64,000 nt of DNA from Campylobacter_A concisus_Y (GCF_902460415.1 NZ_CABPTY010000001.1:471034-535033), one strand, 5' to 3'. Counted from the stretch's first letter, positions 41,966 to 52,175 are shown. Numbers and translations are program-made. Notes: generated by a model from the letters alone, not told the origin.

Positions 41966-44320
41966 ATGGATGATATGAAAGAAATAATGGAAGACTTTTT
42001 AATAGAGGCTTTCGAACTTATTGAGCAGATAGATCACGACCTTGTTGAGCTTGAGTCAAACCCTGAAGATTTGGAATTATTAAATAGAATTTTCCGTGTT
42101 GCTCATACAGTAAAAGGTAGCTCAAGCTTTTTAAATTTTGATGTTTTAACAGAGCTTACTCACCATATGGAGGATGTTTTAAATAAAGCTAGAAAAGGCG
42201 AGCTAAAGATCACTCCAGATATTATGGACGTAGTTCTTGAGTCAGTTGATATGATGAAAGGCTTGTTAAGCAGCATTAGAGATCATGGAAACGATACAGC
42301 TGCTGGCATTGATATTAAAAATATTTGCGCAAGACTTACTCAAATTTCTGAAGGTGAAGCTCCAGCAGCAGCTCCTGAAGCTTCTGCCACGCCAGTAGTT
42401 GAGCCAACGCCAGAGCCAGCAAAAGAGCCAGAGCCAGCTGCACCTGCCGAAGAAGCGCCAGAGATAAGTGATGCTGAGCTTTCAAAGCTAAGTGATTCAG
42501 AAGTTGAAGCTGAGATAGAAAGGCTCTTAAAGGTTAGAAAGGCTGAGGATCAAGCAAGGCGTGCTTCAAAAGGTATAGCTCCAAAATCTCCTAGCGAGAT
42601 AGCCCCAGCTGCAAGTAACACTTCAGCTCCAGCTGCAAAAGCAGAGAGTAAGGAAAAAGACGGAGATAAAAAGGTTCCAGCAGCAAGCAGCGGTGCAGTA
42701 GCGCAGGAACAAACTATACGTGTTGAGGTAAAAAGACTTGACCACTTAATGAACCTAATAGGCGAGCTTGTTCTTGGTAAAAACCGCTTATTAAAAATTT
42801 ATGATGACGTGGAAGAGAGATATGAGGGTGAGAAATTCCTTGAAGAGCTAAATCAAGTAGTTTCAAGTCTAAGCTTAGTGACGACTGATATTCAGCTTGC
42901 TGTTATGAAGACAAGAATGCTACCAATAGCAAAAGTCTTTAATAAATTCCCACGTATGATACGCGATCTTAGCCGCGATCTTGGTAAGCAAATCGATCTT
43001 GAAATTTCAGGTGAAGAGACAGAGCTTGATAAGTCAATTGTAGAAGAGATCGGCGATCCACTAGTTCACATCATCAGAAATTCATGCGATCACGGCATCG
43101 AGGATCCTGAGACAAGAAAGGCAGCAGGTAAGCCAGAAAAAGGCCTTGTTCAACTAAAAGCTTACAATGAAGGCAACCACATCGTTGTTGAGATAGTTGA
43201 TGATGGTAAAGGCTTAGATGCTGATATGCTTAAATCTAAATCGATAGAAAAAGGCATCATCACTGAGCGTGAAGCTGATGCGATGAGTGAAAAAGAGGCA
43301 TTTGGTCTTATCTTTAGACCAGGATTTTCAACTGCGGCAAAAGTTACAAACGTATCTGGTCGCGGCGTTGGCATGGACGTTGTTAAGACTAATATCGAAA
43401 AACTAAACGGTATCATTGATATTGAAAGTGAGGTTGGAAAAGGCACAGTTATGAAGCTTAAAATTCCACTCACGCTTGCGATTATTCAGTCACTACTTGT
43501 TGGAACACAAGAAGAATTTTATGCTATTCCACTTGCTAGTGTTCTTGAAACTGTTCGTGTACCGATTGATGATATTTACACGATCGATGGCAAAAATGTA
43601 CTAAGGCTAAGAGATGAAGTCTTGTCTCTTGTTAGGCTTTCTGACGTATTTGGTGTTGAAAAGGCATTTGATGGCGGAGATCAAACTTATGTCGTAATAA
43701 TCGGTGTTGCTGAAGCAAAACTAGGCATTATCGTCGATACTTTGGTTGGGCAAGAAGAGATTGTTATTAAATCAATGGGCGATTATCTACAAAATATCCC
43801 AGGTATTGCCGGTGCGACTATTAGAGGTGATGGCCGTGTGACATTGATTATTGACGTTGGTGCTATGATGGAGATGGCAAAAGATATCAAGGTAGACATT
43901 AGAGCCGAAATAGAAGATAGTACAAAAGCAAAGGAAAAACCAAGTGATTATAAAGTCTTGATAGTTGATGACTCAAAAATGGATAGAACTATCATGCAAA
44001 AAGCGCTTGAACCAACTGGGGTAACGATAATAGAGGCCACAAATGGTGTTGAGGCATTAAATATCGTAAAATCCGGAGAACACTCCTTTGATGCGATCTT
44101 GATAGATATTGAGATGCCAAGAATGGATGGATATACACTGGCTGGCGAAATTAGAAAATACTCTAAGTATAGAAATTTACCACTTATTGCTGTTACATCA
44201 AGGACGTCAAAAACAGATAGATTGCGTGGCGTAGAAGTTGGAATGACTGAGTATATTACAAAACCATATTCAGCCGAGTACTTAGAAAATGTCGTTAGAA
44301 AGAATATAAAATTAGCTTAG
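41966..44320 (+). CDS. cheA: Chemotaxis histidine kinase CheA with C-terminal receiver (CheAY)
   Basis: 784 aa. The HPt domain is at 1-125 with phospho-His H47 (FRVAHTVKGSSSF). A Pro/Ala/Glu-rich linker at about 130-245 takes the place of a recognisable P2 domain. A dimerisation helix pair follows, then the HATPase (HIIRNSCDHGIEDPE, DDGKGLD, GRGVGMDVVK). A CheW-like P5 domain comes next, then a receiver domain (about 655-784, VLIVDDSKMDRTIMQ, IDIEMPRMDGY). The receiver probably acts as phosphate sink, as proposed for epsilonproteobacterial CheAY. RBS is GAGGTG. Confidence 0.96.
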   Translation: MDDMKEIMEDFLIEAFELIEQIDHDLVELESNPEDLELLNRIFRVAHTVKGSSSFLNFDVLTELTHHMEDVLNKARKGELKITPDIMDVVLESVDMMKGLLSSIRDHGNDTAAGIDIKNICARLTQISEGEAPAAAPEASATPVVEPTPEPAKEPEPAAPAEEAPEISDAELSKLSDSEVEAEIERLLKVRKAEDQARRASKGIAPKSPSEIAPAASNTSAPAAKAESKEKDGDKKVPAASSGAVAQEQTIRVEVKRLDHLMNLIGELVLGKNRLLKIYDDVEERYEGEKFLEELNQVVSSLSLVTTDIQLAVMKTRMLPIAKVFNKFPRMIRDLSRDLGKQIDLEISGEETELDKSIVEEIGDPLVHIIRNSCDHGIEDPETRKAAGKPEKGLVQLKAYNEGNHIVVEIVDDGKGLDADMLKSKSIEKGIITEREADAMSEKEAFGLIFRPGFSTAAKVTNVSGRGVGMDVVKTNIEKLNGIIDIESEVGKGTVMKLKIPLTLAIIQSLLVGTQEEFYAIPLASVLETVRVPIDDIYTIDGKNVLRLRDEVLSLVRLSDVFGVEKAFDGGDQTYVVIIGVAEAKLGIIVDTLVGQEEIVIKSMGDYLQNIPGIAGATIRGDGRVTLIIDVGAMMEMAKDIKVDIRAEIEDSTKAKEKPSDYKVLIVDDSKMDRTIMQKALEPTGVTIIEATNGVEALNIVKSGEHSFDAILIDIEMPRMDGYTLAGEIRKYSKYRNLPLIAVTSRTSKTDRLRGVEVGMTEYITKPYSAEYLENVVRKNIKLA

Positions 44321-44329
44321 GGGTAAGGG

Positions 44330-44827
44330 ATGAACAATAAACTAAATCAAGTTTTAAGTAAACAAAAACAGCAAATGAATGGTCCTGAGTTAAAAAATAA
44401 TGAGGATATAGTTCAGCTAGTAGGATTTGTTGTCGGTGAGGAAGAGTACGCAATACCTATTTTAAACATCCAAGAGATAATCAAACCTATTGAATATACA
44501 CGTGTTCCTAGTGTGCCTGATTACGTTCTTGGCGTGTTTAACCTACGTGGAAATGTTATTCCGCTTATTGATTTGCGTAAGCGTTTTTCACTAAATGTCA
44601 CAAAACAAAGCCCAAGCACAAGATATATCGTTATGAAAGATGCGGATAATATCGCTGGCTTTGTGATAGACCGCTTGACTGAGGCCATCAGAATAGACCG
44701 TAACAGGATCGATCCGCCACCAGAGACTTTAGTAAAAGATAAAGGCATGATTTATGGTATCGGAAAGCGCGACCAAAATATCCTTACGATCTTGAAGGTC
44801 GAAAGCCTTTTAAAACGTGATTTTTAG
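44330..44827 (+). CDS. cheW: Chemotaxis coupling protein CheW
   Basis: 165 aa. LVGFVVGEEEYAIPILNIQEIIKPIEYTRVP, VLGVFNLRGNVIPLIDLRKRF and the C-terminal ILTILKVESLL are canonical CheW. It bridges chemoreceptors and CheA. Nine bases after cheA, with AAGGG before the ATG. Confidence 0.96.
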   Translation: MNNKLNQVLSKQKQQMNGPELKNNEDIVQLVGFVVGEEEYAIPILNIQEIIKPIEYTRVPSVPDYVLGVFNLRGNVIPLIDLRKRFSLNVTKQSPSTRYIVMKDADNIAGFVIDRLTEAIRIDRNRIDPPPETLVKDKGMIYGIGKRDQNILTILKVESLLKRDF

Positions 44828-44835
44828 GGTATAGC

Positions 44836-45462
44836 TTGATAAAACTTTGTGTTTTTGATTTTGACTCTACAATAATGGACGGCGAGACGATAGATATTCT
44901 CGCCGCCGCTAATAATGCTAGTGAAGAAGTAGCTAATATAACTAAGCGTTCAATGAACGGTGAGCTTGATTTTTTTGAAAGTCTTACGAAAAGAGTAAAA
45001 TTTTTAAAAGGATTGCCACTTTTAAAAGTAAATGAAATTTGCAGAAATTTACCCATAATGCCAGGAGCTGGCGAGCTAATAGAGGCTTTAAAGCAAAAAG
45101 GTATCAAAGTTGTGGTTTTTAGCGGTGGATTTCATAATGCAACCGATGTAATGCAAAAAAAGCTTAATTTTGATGCAAATTTTGCAAATATCTTGCATCA
45201 TAAAGATGGAATTTTAAGTGGTGAAGTTGGCGGAGAGATGATGTTTAGTAGTTCAAAGGGAGATATGATTGACTGCTTGTGTGGACTATTAAATTTAGGC
45301 AAGGACGAGATAATGTGTGTTGGGGACGGGGCCAATGACATATCGATGTTTAGAAAGTGCGGCCTTAGCATTGCATTTTGTGCAAAAGATATCTTAAAAA
45401 AAGAAGCGACACATTGTGTTGATGTTAAAGATTTGCGTGAAATTTTAAAATTTATAAGGTAG
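44836..45462 (+). CDS. serB: Phosphoserine phosphatase
   Basis: 208 aa HAD phosphatase, last step of serine synthesis. D8-F-D10-S-T is the nucleophile motif; VVFSGGFHNATD is motif II, and CVGDGANDISMF the magnesium motif. It lacks the N-terminal ACT domain of larger SerB enzymes. TTG start 8 bases after cheW. The serC gene of the same pathway is at 61.5 kb. Confidence 0.93.
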   Translation: MIKLCVFDFDSTIMDGETIDILAAANNASEEVANITKRSMNGELDFFESLTKRVKFLKGLPLLKVNEICRNLPIMPGAGELIEALKQKGIKVVVFSGGFHNATDVMQKKLNFDANFANILHHKDGILSGEVGGEMMFSSSKGDMIDCLCGLLNLGKDEIMCVGDGANDISMFRKCGLSIAFCAKDILKKEATHCVDVKDLREILKFIR

Positions 45463-45468
45463 AAACTA

Positions 45469-46461
45469 ATGTATGACAACGAAGCTAAATTCTCTCTTTG
45501 GTGTGATTTTATAGAGAGAAATTTTTTACAAAGCGAATTTAACTCTTTATCGGAAAATAATATTATAAACGGTGCTACAAGCAACCCAGCTATTTTTAAA
45601 ACAGCGTTTGCTTCACCTGCTTATAAAAAGATCATAGAAACTAGCAATAAACGCCACCCAAAAGATCTTTATGAAATTTTAGCTACTCAAGATATAAAAA
45701 TCGCCGCATGTAAAATGTTAATAAATTATGCAAACGGCGATGATGGCTTTGTAAGCATTGAGGTTGATCCAAATTTAAGCGACGATACAGCTGCAACGAT
45801 AGAAGAAGGTATCAGGCTTCATAATCTAATATCAATGCCAAATGTTATGATAAAAATTCCAGCTACAAAAGATGGTTATGAGGCAATGAGCGCGCTTATG
45901 GCAAGAGGAATTAGCGTAAATGCAACGCTTATATTTTCGCCAGATCAGGCTAAAAACTGCCTTGAAGCATTTAAAGAAGGCAGTAAGGCTTATGCAAGTC
46001 GCTTTATGGATACTACTATGCCAAAAGGTGTGATAAGTGTTTTTGTAAGTAGATTTGATAGAAAGCTTGATGAGGTTATGGCTGCAAAGAGCTTGCCAAC
46101 GGGACAAATTGGCATAATGAATGCTGCGAATATATACCACCTGATTGAAGATTTTGGACTAGAAAATGTAAGAACACTTTTTGCAAGCACAGGCGTAAAA
46201 GGCGGTAGTTTAAGAGGGGATTATTACGTTAGAGAGCTAATGTATAAAAATTCTATAAATACAGCACCAATAGAGACGATAAAAGAATTTATAAAAGAAA
46301 AAGCAGAGGCAAAAAATGTACCTAGTAAAGAAAATATCTCAAGCTTTTTTCAGATTATAAAAAATAATGAGATAGATATAAATGTCGTTTATAAAGATTT
46401 ATTAAGCGATGGCTTAAAGCAGTTTGTGTCAGCATTTGATGATATTATGAAATCACTTTAA
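45469..46461 (+). CDS. tal: Transaldolase
   Basis: 330 aa pentose-phosphate enzyme. The Schiff-base lysine is K129 in VMIKIPATKDG. Other conserved segments are INGATSNPAIFK, SIEVDPNLSDD and ISVNATLIFSPDQA. The length and the QIGIMNAANIYHL region match the single-domain transaldolases of this group. Six bases after serB. Confidence 0.93.
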   Translation: MYDNEAKFSLWCDFIERNFLQSEFNSLSENNIINGATSNPAIFKTAFASPAYKKIIETSNKRHPKDLYEILATQDIKIAACKMLINYANGDDGFVSIEVDPNLSDDTAATIEEGIRLHNLISMPNVMIKIPATKDGYEAMSALMARGISVNATLIFSPDQAKNCLEAFKEGSKAYASRFMDTTMPKGVISVFVSRFDRKLDEVMAAKSLPTGQIGIMNAANIYHLIEDFGLENVRTLFASTGVKGGSLRGDYYVRELMYKNSINTAPIETIKEFIKEKAEAKNVPSKENISSFFQIIKNNEIDINVVYKDLLSDGLKQFVSAFDDIMKSL

Positions 46462-46540
46462 ACAAAGAACCCAGGCTAATACATAAACAGAAAAAGTGAT
46501 CATTCTTAAACAAGCTTTATGTGAAATTTATAAAGCATTG

Positions 46541-46548
46541 GATAAAAT
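46541..46548 (+). promoter_or_regulatory. -10 box for rplY
   Basis: GATAAAAT lies 29 bases before the rplY ATG in a 116-bp spacer after tal, giving the rplY-pth-lptG unit its own promoter. Confidence 0.5.
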
Positions 46549-46577
46549 CAGCACCTATTTTTTATGAAAGGAAAACG

Positions 46578-47114
46578 ATGTTAGAAGGAATCGTTAGAGA
46601 GAGTATCGGTAAGAAGTCTGCGAAGGCTTTGAGAAGAGATGGTTATCTAATCGCCAACATTTATGGCAAGGGATTAGAGAATATTGCAGCTGCTTTTAAA
46701 GTAAATGACTTTATTAAAGAAGCACGCAAAAAAGAGAGCCTTGCTTTTGATGTAAAAGTAGGCGGAAAAGTTTATAATGTCGTTATTGTTGATTACCAAA
46801 GAGATGTTGTTACAAGTGATCTTAAACACGTAGATCTAAAAGTAGCACTTCCAGGCGTTTTATCAAAATATATGATCCCAGTTAAGCCAGTTGGAACACC
46901 TATTGGTCTTAAAAATAAGGGCGTTTTGATCCAATCAAAAAGACGTCTTTGCGTAAAATGCACAGCTGAAAATTTACCAAATTCATTTGACGTTGATGTA
47001 AGCAAACTTGACATTGATGATACGATTTTGGTTCGTGATATCACAGCTCCTAAGGGCGTTACTATTGTAGACGCTGACCGTGTTGCGGTACTTGGAGTTA
47101 TTAAAGCTAAATAA
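46578..47114 (+). CDS. rplY: Ribosomal protein bL25 (CTC form)
   Basis: 178 aa. It binds 5S rRNA. MLEGIVRESIGKKSAKALRRDGYLIANIYG is the bL25 N-terminal domain, and the C-terminal beta domain (about 95-178) makes it the longer CTC/TL5 type. ATG at 46578 has AAAGGA five bases upstream; an upstream in-frame ATG at 46521 lacks a site. Confidence 0.95.
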   Translation: MLEGIVRESIGKKSAKALRRDGYLIANIYGKGLENIAAAFKVNDFIKEARKKESLAFDVKVGGKVYNVVIVDYQRDVVTSDLKHVDLKVALPGVLSKYMIPVKPVGTPIGLKNKGVLIQSKRRLCVKCTAENLPNSFDVDVSKLDIDDTILVRDITAPKGVTIVDADRVAVLGVIKAK

Positions 47115-47126
47115 AAAAGGGCTTTT

Positions 47127-47675
47127 GTGACACTAATAGCGGGGCTAGGAAATCCTGGCTCCAAATATGAAAACACTAGACATAATATAGGCTTTATGCT
47201 TATAGATCTCCTAAAAGACTCAAATTACAAAGATGTTAGCTCAGCCAAATTCCAAGGCGAAGTTTTTAAATTTAATGACATTATCTTGCTAAAACCAACA
47301 ACCTTTATGAACCTCTCAGGACAAAGTGTAAAAGCGGTCAAAGATTTTTATAAACCAGATAGAATAATCGTAATACACGATGACCTTGATCTTAGTTTTG
47401 GTGCAGTTAAATTTAAAAAAGGCGGCAGTAGCGGCGGCCATAACGGCATAAAATCGATCGATGGACTAATAGGCAATGACTACGAAAGGGTGCGTGTTGG
47501 CATTGGGCACCTTGGTGATGCTAAAAATTTTGTTCTTGGAGAGTTTAGTGATGAGGAGAAAAAGGCTTTAGATGAAATTTTAGCCTACACAAAAAATACA
47601 GTTTGCGAGCTACTAAAGAGTGACATCAATGAAATTTCGCAAAAATTTACGATAAAAAAAGGTCTTATCAAATGA
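47127..47675 (+). CDS. pth: Peptidyl-tRNA hydrolase
   Basis: 182 aa. It releases peptides from stalled peptidyl-tRNA. LIAGLGNPGSKYENTRHNIGFMLID holds the catalytic His and substrate Asn; LLKPTTFMNLSGQSV and VIHDDLDLSFG complete the site, and GGSSGGHNGIKS follows. GTG start. It overlaps the permease gene by four bases; rplY-pth adjacency is widespread. Confidence 0.96.
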   Translation: MTLIAGLGNPGSKYENTRHNIGFMLIDLLKDSNYKDVSSAKFQGEVFKFNDIILLKPTTFMNLSGQSVKAVKDFYKPDRIIVIHDDLDLSFGAVKFKKGGSSGGHNGIKSIDGLIGNDYERVRVGIGHLGDAKNFVLGEFSDEEKKALDEILAYTKNTVCELLKSDINEISQKFTIKKGLIK

Positions 47676-48736
47676 AACTATACGCCAGATACGTTGGCTG
47701 GGTCTATATAAAATCTTTTCTTATCGTATTTTTAGCACTTGAACTATTTTATGTTGGTATCGATCTACTTACAAATTTAAAAGATCTGCCGCCATCTGCA
47801 AACCTTCAGCTCCTTTATGTTGGGCTTACATCGCTTAGCGCTATTGGCTACGTTTTGCCACTTTCGCTTATTTTTGCACTCATTATTTTGCATGTAAATA
47901 TGGTCAGGTCAAACGAGCTAATCAGCTTTTATGCGCTTGGTATTAGTAAAAATAGTCTAATTTTTCCACCATTTTTTATTGCACTTTTTGTAACTATTTT
48001 TTATGTTGGCTTAAATTTTACTCCATTTGCCTATGCGCACGACTATCAAAAAAGTATCGCTAAAAATACGGCTTTTTCGAAAAACACAAATGATTCGTTT
48101 TTAAAATTTGAAGGCAAATTTATCTACATAAAGGAGCTAAATTCTGTTAATCAAATAGCAAATGATGTTAGAATTTTTGAGATAAATGGCACAAATTTAC
48201 TCTCAACTACATTTGCAAATCATGCTAATTTTAAAGACAATGAGTGGATTTTAAAAGATGTTAATCAAACTATTTTGCCGCAAATTTTAGAGCTTGGTGG
48301 GGCTGGTTTTAATAAAATACAAAGCGAGAACTTAGATGCACTAAAAGGCTTTAAGCCAAAGAGTATTGAAAGCGCTGTTAGCGTTGAAAACTCAAAATTT
48401 AATATCCCAGATGCGATAAATTTTATAAAGACATTTAAAAATGAAGGCATCGGCCTTGATAGCGCAAAAACAGCTTTTTACAACCTTGCTATCGCTCCAT
48501 TTTTTGCACCATTTTTATTGCTCATTTTTTACTATCATTTGCCTGTAACTGGTAGATTTTTTAATCTTGCACTTTCGACTTTTATCTTTGTTGTGATAAC
48601 TCTTGTCGTTTGGGGATTGCTCTTTATTCTTGCAAAATTTGCACAAACTTCTGTGATCTTGCCAGAGATTGGCATAGTTTTGCCAGTTATTTTACTTTTT
48701 GCATACGCCATTTATCTCATAAAATCGCATCGTTAA
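47672..48736 (+). CDS. lptG: LptF/LptG-type LPS export permease
   Basis: 354 aa YjgP/YjgQ family. Three N-terminal membrane helices (about 12-32, 55-78, 98-118) are followed by a periplasmic domain (about 125-265) and three C-terminal helices. In the LptBFG complex it extracts LPS/LOS from the inner membrane. LptF and LptG are paralogues, and choosing LptG rests on my memory of the C. jejuni gene at this position. The partner is not in the window. Confidence 0.78.
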   Translation: MKLYARYVGWVYIKSFLIVFLALELFYVGIDLLTNLKDLPPSANLQLLYVGLTSLSAIGYVLPLSLIFALIILHVNMVRSNELISFYALGISKNSLIFPPFFIALFVTIFYVGLNFTPFAYAHDYQKSIAKNTAFSKNTNDSFLKFEGKFIYIKELNSVNQIANDVRIFEINGTNLLSTTFANHANFKDNEWILKDVNQTILPQILELGGAGFNKIQSENLDALKGFKPKSIESAVSVENSKFNIPDAINFIKTFKNEGIGLDSAKTAFYNLAIAPFFAPFLLLIFYYHLPVTGRFFNLALSTFIFVVITLVVWGLLFILAKFAQTSVILPEIGIVLPVILLFAYAIYLIKSHR

Positions 48737-48758
48737 GCCAAATTTTGGCAAGCTTTTT
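48737..48758 (+). terminator. Probable terminator after lptG
   Basis: GCCAAATTTTGGC (48737-48749) can form a 5-bp stem with a 3-nt loop, followed by AAGCTTTTTG. The lysA -10-like GTAAAAT follows directly. Confidence 0.5.
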
Positions 48759-48791
48759 GTAAAATCAAGTCATTTTAATAAAGGCTATTTT

Positions 48792-50015
48792 ATGGATTTT
48801 AAAGAGCTTGCAAGTAGATACAAAACCCCACTTTACATTTATGATTTTAACCACATAAAAAACCGTTACGAAGCACTAAAAAATGCTTTTTTTGCTAGAA
48901 AATCTCTCATTTGCTATGCGGTGAAAGCAAACTCAAATTTAAGTGTTTTGAAATTTCTAGCTGATCTTGGAGCTGGATTTGATTGTGTTAGCATTGGCGA
49001 AGTAAAAAGAGCGCTTTTAGCAGGTGCAAAGAGATATCAGATCATTTTTAGTGGCGTTGGCAAAAGCGATGAAGAGTTAAAAGAGGCTTTGAAAAATGAA
49101 ATTTTGCTCATAAATGTCGAGAGTTTTGCCGAACTTTTAAGGCTTGAAGAGATCGCAAAAGAGCTAAACTTAAAGGCAAGGATCAGCATTAGGGTAAATC
49201 CAGGTGTCGATGCAAAAACTCACCCATATATCTCGACAGGACTAAATGAAAATAAATTTGGCGTTGATGCTGAAACAGCCAAAAGAATGTACATCCACGC
49301 TAAAAACTCGGACTTTCTTGAGCCAACTGGCATACATTTTCACATCGGCTCACAGCTAACTTCACTTAGCCCGATAATCGATGCTGCAAATATCGTTAGT
49401 GAGCTTTTAAGAGAGCTAAGAGCACTTGAGATTGATATCAAATTCTTTGACGTTGGTGGTGGACTTGGCATCATTTATAACGATGAAAAAGAGATAAATT
49501 TATATGACTACGCACAAGGAATTTTAGGCGCGCTAAAGGGTCAAGATGTGACTATCGTATGTGAGCCAGGGCGCTTTATCGTAGGTAATGCTGGCTATTT
49601 TGTGGCAAGCGTTTTATATGAAAAATTTAACGGCAAAAAGAGATTTGTCATCACTGATGGTGCGATGAATGATCTTATTAGACCAAGCCTTTATGGTGCT
49701 CATCATGAAATTTTTGTTTATGGCAAAGATAAAAATTTAGGCCCATGCGACGTGGTTGGTCCAGTTTGTGAAAGTGGCGACTTTTTGGCAAAAGATATAG
49801 AGTTGCCAGAGTGCGATAGTGGCGATATCATCGTGGTAAAAGGTGCTGGGGCTTATGGATTTAGCATGAGTTCAAACTACAACACAAGAAACAGAGCCGC
49901 TGAAGTTTGCGTGCTTGATGGCAAAGATAGACTTATAAGAAGACGTGAGAGCTTTGAAGATGTCGTGGCACTTGAGAGAGAATTTTTGGAGAGCGCTGAT
50001 GCAAGAGCTAAATGA
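48792..50015 (+). CDS. lysA: Diaminopimelate decarboxylase
   Basis: 407 aa fold-III PLP enzyme, last step of lysine synthesis. The PLP lysine is in ICYAVKANSNLSVL. GIHFHIGSQ, FFDVGGGLGI, EPGRFIVGNAG and the cross-subunit CESGDF are all present. In-frame ATG with AAAGG upstream. It overlaps pheA by 17 bases. Confidence 0.96.
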   Translation: MDFKELASRYKTPLYIYDFNHIKNRYEALKNAFFARKSLICYAVKANSNLSVLKFLADLGAGFDCVSIGEVKRALLAGAKRYQIIFSGVGKSDEELKEALKNEILLINVESFAELLRLEEIAKELNLKARISIRVNPGVDAKTHPYISTGLNENKFGVDAETAKRMYIHAKNSDFLEPTGIHFHIGSQLTSLSPIIDAANIVSELLRELRALEIDIKFFDVGGGLGIIYNDEKEINLYDYAQGILGALKGQDVTIVCEPGRFIVGNAGYFVASVLYEKFNGKKRFVITDGAMNDLIRPSLYGAHHEIFVYGKDKNLGPCDVVGPVCESGDFLAKDIELPECDSGDIIVVKGAGAYGFSMSSNYNTRNRAAEVCVLDGKDRLIRRRESFEDVVALEREFLESADARAK

Positions 50016-51078
50016 GCTTAGAAAAGAGATCGATGCGATCGATGATCTCATCTTAAATAAACTAAATGAAAGGATGATTTTAGTTGAGCAAATCGGCAAG
50101 CTAAAACAAACTAGCGGAACGCCTATATATCGTCCTGAGCGTGAGCGAGCTATCATAAACCGCTTAACTAGCCTTAGTAAAGATAAGGCTTTAAATAAAG
50201 CTGCGATCGAGGCCATCTATCTTGAAATTTTTGCTGTTAGTAGAAATTTAGAAATGCCTCAAAAAATCGTCTATCTAGGGCCTGAAGGCACTTACACGCA
50301 TCAGGCGGCTCAGAGTAGATTTGGGGCAATGAGTTCATATTTGCCACTTGCGACCATCGAGGCGGTTTTTACAAAGCTAGCTCAAAAAGAGGCAAAATAC
50401 GGTGTTGTGCCTATTGAAAATAATACCGAAGGCGCTGTTGGCGCTACGCTTGATTGTTTGAGTAAATTCAGTGATATAAAAATAGTTGCTGAGCTTTATG
50501 TGGATATCCATCACAGCTTTGTTAGCATAAATGAAAATTTAAAAGAGATAAAACGAATTTATTCACATCCGCAGGGATATAATCAATGCCGTAAATTTCT
50601 AGAAGATCATATGCTAAATGAAATTGAATTTGTTCCAGCAAAATCAACCGCAGCAGCTGCATACATGGCATCAATGGATAGAAATTCAGCTGCCATTTGC
50701 TCAAAGATTGCAGCAAAAATTTATAACGTGCCAATCGTCTATGAGACGATTGAAGATAATATGGCAAATAGAACGAGATTTTTGATTTTAAGCGATTTTA
50801 AAAACGCAAGAGTTGAAAACTCAAAAACTTCGATCCTAGCAAAGACTGATCACAGCCCAGGACGCCTTGCTGATCTACTTTCTATATTTAAAAATGAAAA
50901 TATCAATATCACAAAACTTGAGTCACGCCCTATCAAGCAACGCGAGTTTAAATCAATGTTTTATCTTGATTTTGAAGGGCATATCGACGATGAGAAGGTG
51001 CAAAATGCCTTTGAGTTAGCAAAAGAGAGCGGTGCTGAGATAAGCTGGTTGGGGAGTTATTTAAACGGAGAAGAGTAA
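49999..51078 (+). CDS. pheA: Chorismate mutase/prephenate dehydratase
   Basis: About 359 aa bifunctional phenylalanine enzyme. Chorismate mutase spans about 1-85 (LNELRKEIDAIDDLILNKLNER). Prephenate dehydratase spans about 90-270 (VYLGPEGTYTHQAA, VPIENNTEGAV, NRTRFLIL). An ACT domain at about 278-359 (KTDHSPGRLADLLSIF, KLESRPIK) carries the ESRP phenylalanine-binding motif for feedback inhibition. ATG at 49999 inside lysA with GGAG upstream is preferred to the longer frame from 49945. hisC follows with a one-base overlap. Confidence 0.94.
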   Translation: MQELNELRKEIDAIDDLILNKLNERMILVEQIGKLKQTSGTPIYRPERERAIINRLTSLSKDKALNKAAIEAIYLEIFAVSRNLEMPQKIVYLGPEGTYTHQAAQSRFGAMSSYLPLATIEAVFTKLAQKEAKYGVVPIENNTEGAVGATLDCLSKFSDIKIVAELYVDIHHSFVSINENLKEIKRIYSHPQGYNQCRKFLEDHMLNEIEFVPAKSTAAAAYMASMDRNSAAICSKIAAKIYNVPIVYETIEDNMANRTRFLILSDFKNARVENSKTSILAKTDHSPGRLADLLSIFKNENINITKLESRPIKQREFKSMFYLDFEGHIDDEKVQNAFELAKESGAEISWLGSYLNGEE

Positions 51079-52175
51079 TGAAGTTTAATGATTTTTTAGA
51101 TGATTTAGTTAATTACGAGGCTGGAAAGCCGATCGAGCTTGTAGTTAGAGAGTTTGGCATCGAGGCAAAAGATGTGATAAAGCTAGCTAGTAACGAAAAC
51201 CCTTTTGGTACGAGCAAACGCGTAGAGGAGGCACTAAAAGAGGTCGCTAAAAAAGCACATCTCTATCCAGACGATAGCTACTTTGAGCTAAAAGAAGGAC
51301 TGGCTAAGAAATTTGGCGTAACTAGCAAAAATTTAATCATCGGCTCTGGAAGCGACCAGATCATAGAATACGCACTTCACGCAAAGGCGAATAAGCAAAG
51401 TGGTGTTTTGATGGCTGGCGTGACATTTGCGATGTATGAAATTTATGCAAAACAAACCGGAGCTAAAATTTACCGCACAAAGAGCGTAGAGCATGATCTA
51501 AAAGAGTTTTTAGAAATTTATAATGCACATAAAGATGAAATTTCAGTAATCTTTCTTTGCTTGCCAAACAATCCTTTGGGTGAGTGTTTGGATGCAGATG
51601 AGGTCTTTAAATTTATAAAAAGCATTGATGAAAACACGCTTGTGGTGCTTGATTGTGCTTACAACGAATTTGCTAAATTTAAAGATAGCAAAAAAGAGAT
51701 AAAGCCAAGCGAGGTGGTGAAATTTAAAAATGCCATCTATCTTGGCACTTTCTCAAAGGCCTATGCGCTTGGTGGTATGCGCGTGGGATACGGCGTGGCA
51801 AATGAAGAGATCATAGGCGCTCTTTCAAAACTAAGAGCTCCGTTTAACATCACAACTCCAAGCTTAAGAGCAGCGATAGTAGCACTTGGAGATGATGAGT
51901 TTGTGCAGCAAACCATGCAAAATAACTTCGAGCAAATGAAGAGATATGAAGAATTTGCAAAGCAAAATGGCATAGAATTTATCCCAAGCTATACGAATTT
52001 CATAACTTTTAAATTTAACGAGCCAAAATCAAGCCAGATATGCGAAAAGATGCTAAAAAAGGGTATAATTTTGCGAGATCTAAAAAGCTACGCCTTAAAT
52101 GCGGTGAGAATCACCATCGGCCTTAGCTGGCAAAATGATAGAGTTTTTGAAGAATTAAAGCAAATTTTAAAGTAG
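51078..52175 (+). CDS. hisC: Histidinol-phosphate aminotransferase
   Basis: 365 aa class I/II aminotransferase. KLASNENPFGTS near the N-terminus, LGTFSKAYALGGMRVGYG with the PLP lysine, and LRDLKSYALNAVRITIG with the Arg for the phosphate are typical HisC. Next to pheA it may also transaminate aromatic keto acids, as HisC-like enzymes can. It is separated from the hisHA pair at 29 kb. Confidence 0.93.
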   Translation: MKFNDFLDDLVNYEAGKPIELVVREFGIEAKDVIKLASNENPFGTSKRVEEALKEVAKKAHLYPDDSYFELKEGLAKKFGVTSKNLIIGSGSDQIIEYALHAKANKQSGVLMAGVTFAMYEIYAKQTGAKIYRTKSVEHDLKEFLEIYNAHKDEISVIFLCLPNNPLGECLDADEVFKFIKSIDENTLVVLDCAYNEFAKFKDSKKEIKPSEVVKFKNAIYLGTFSKAYALGGMRVGYGVANEEIIGALSKLRAPFNITTPSLRAAIVALGDDEFVQQTMQNNFEQMKRYEEFAKQNGIEFIPSYTNFITFKFNEPKSSQICEKMLKKGIILRDLKSYALNAVRITIGLSWQNDRVFEELKQILK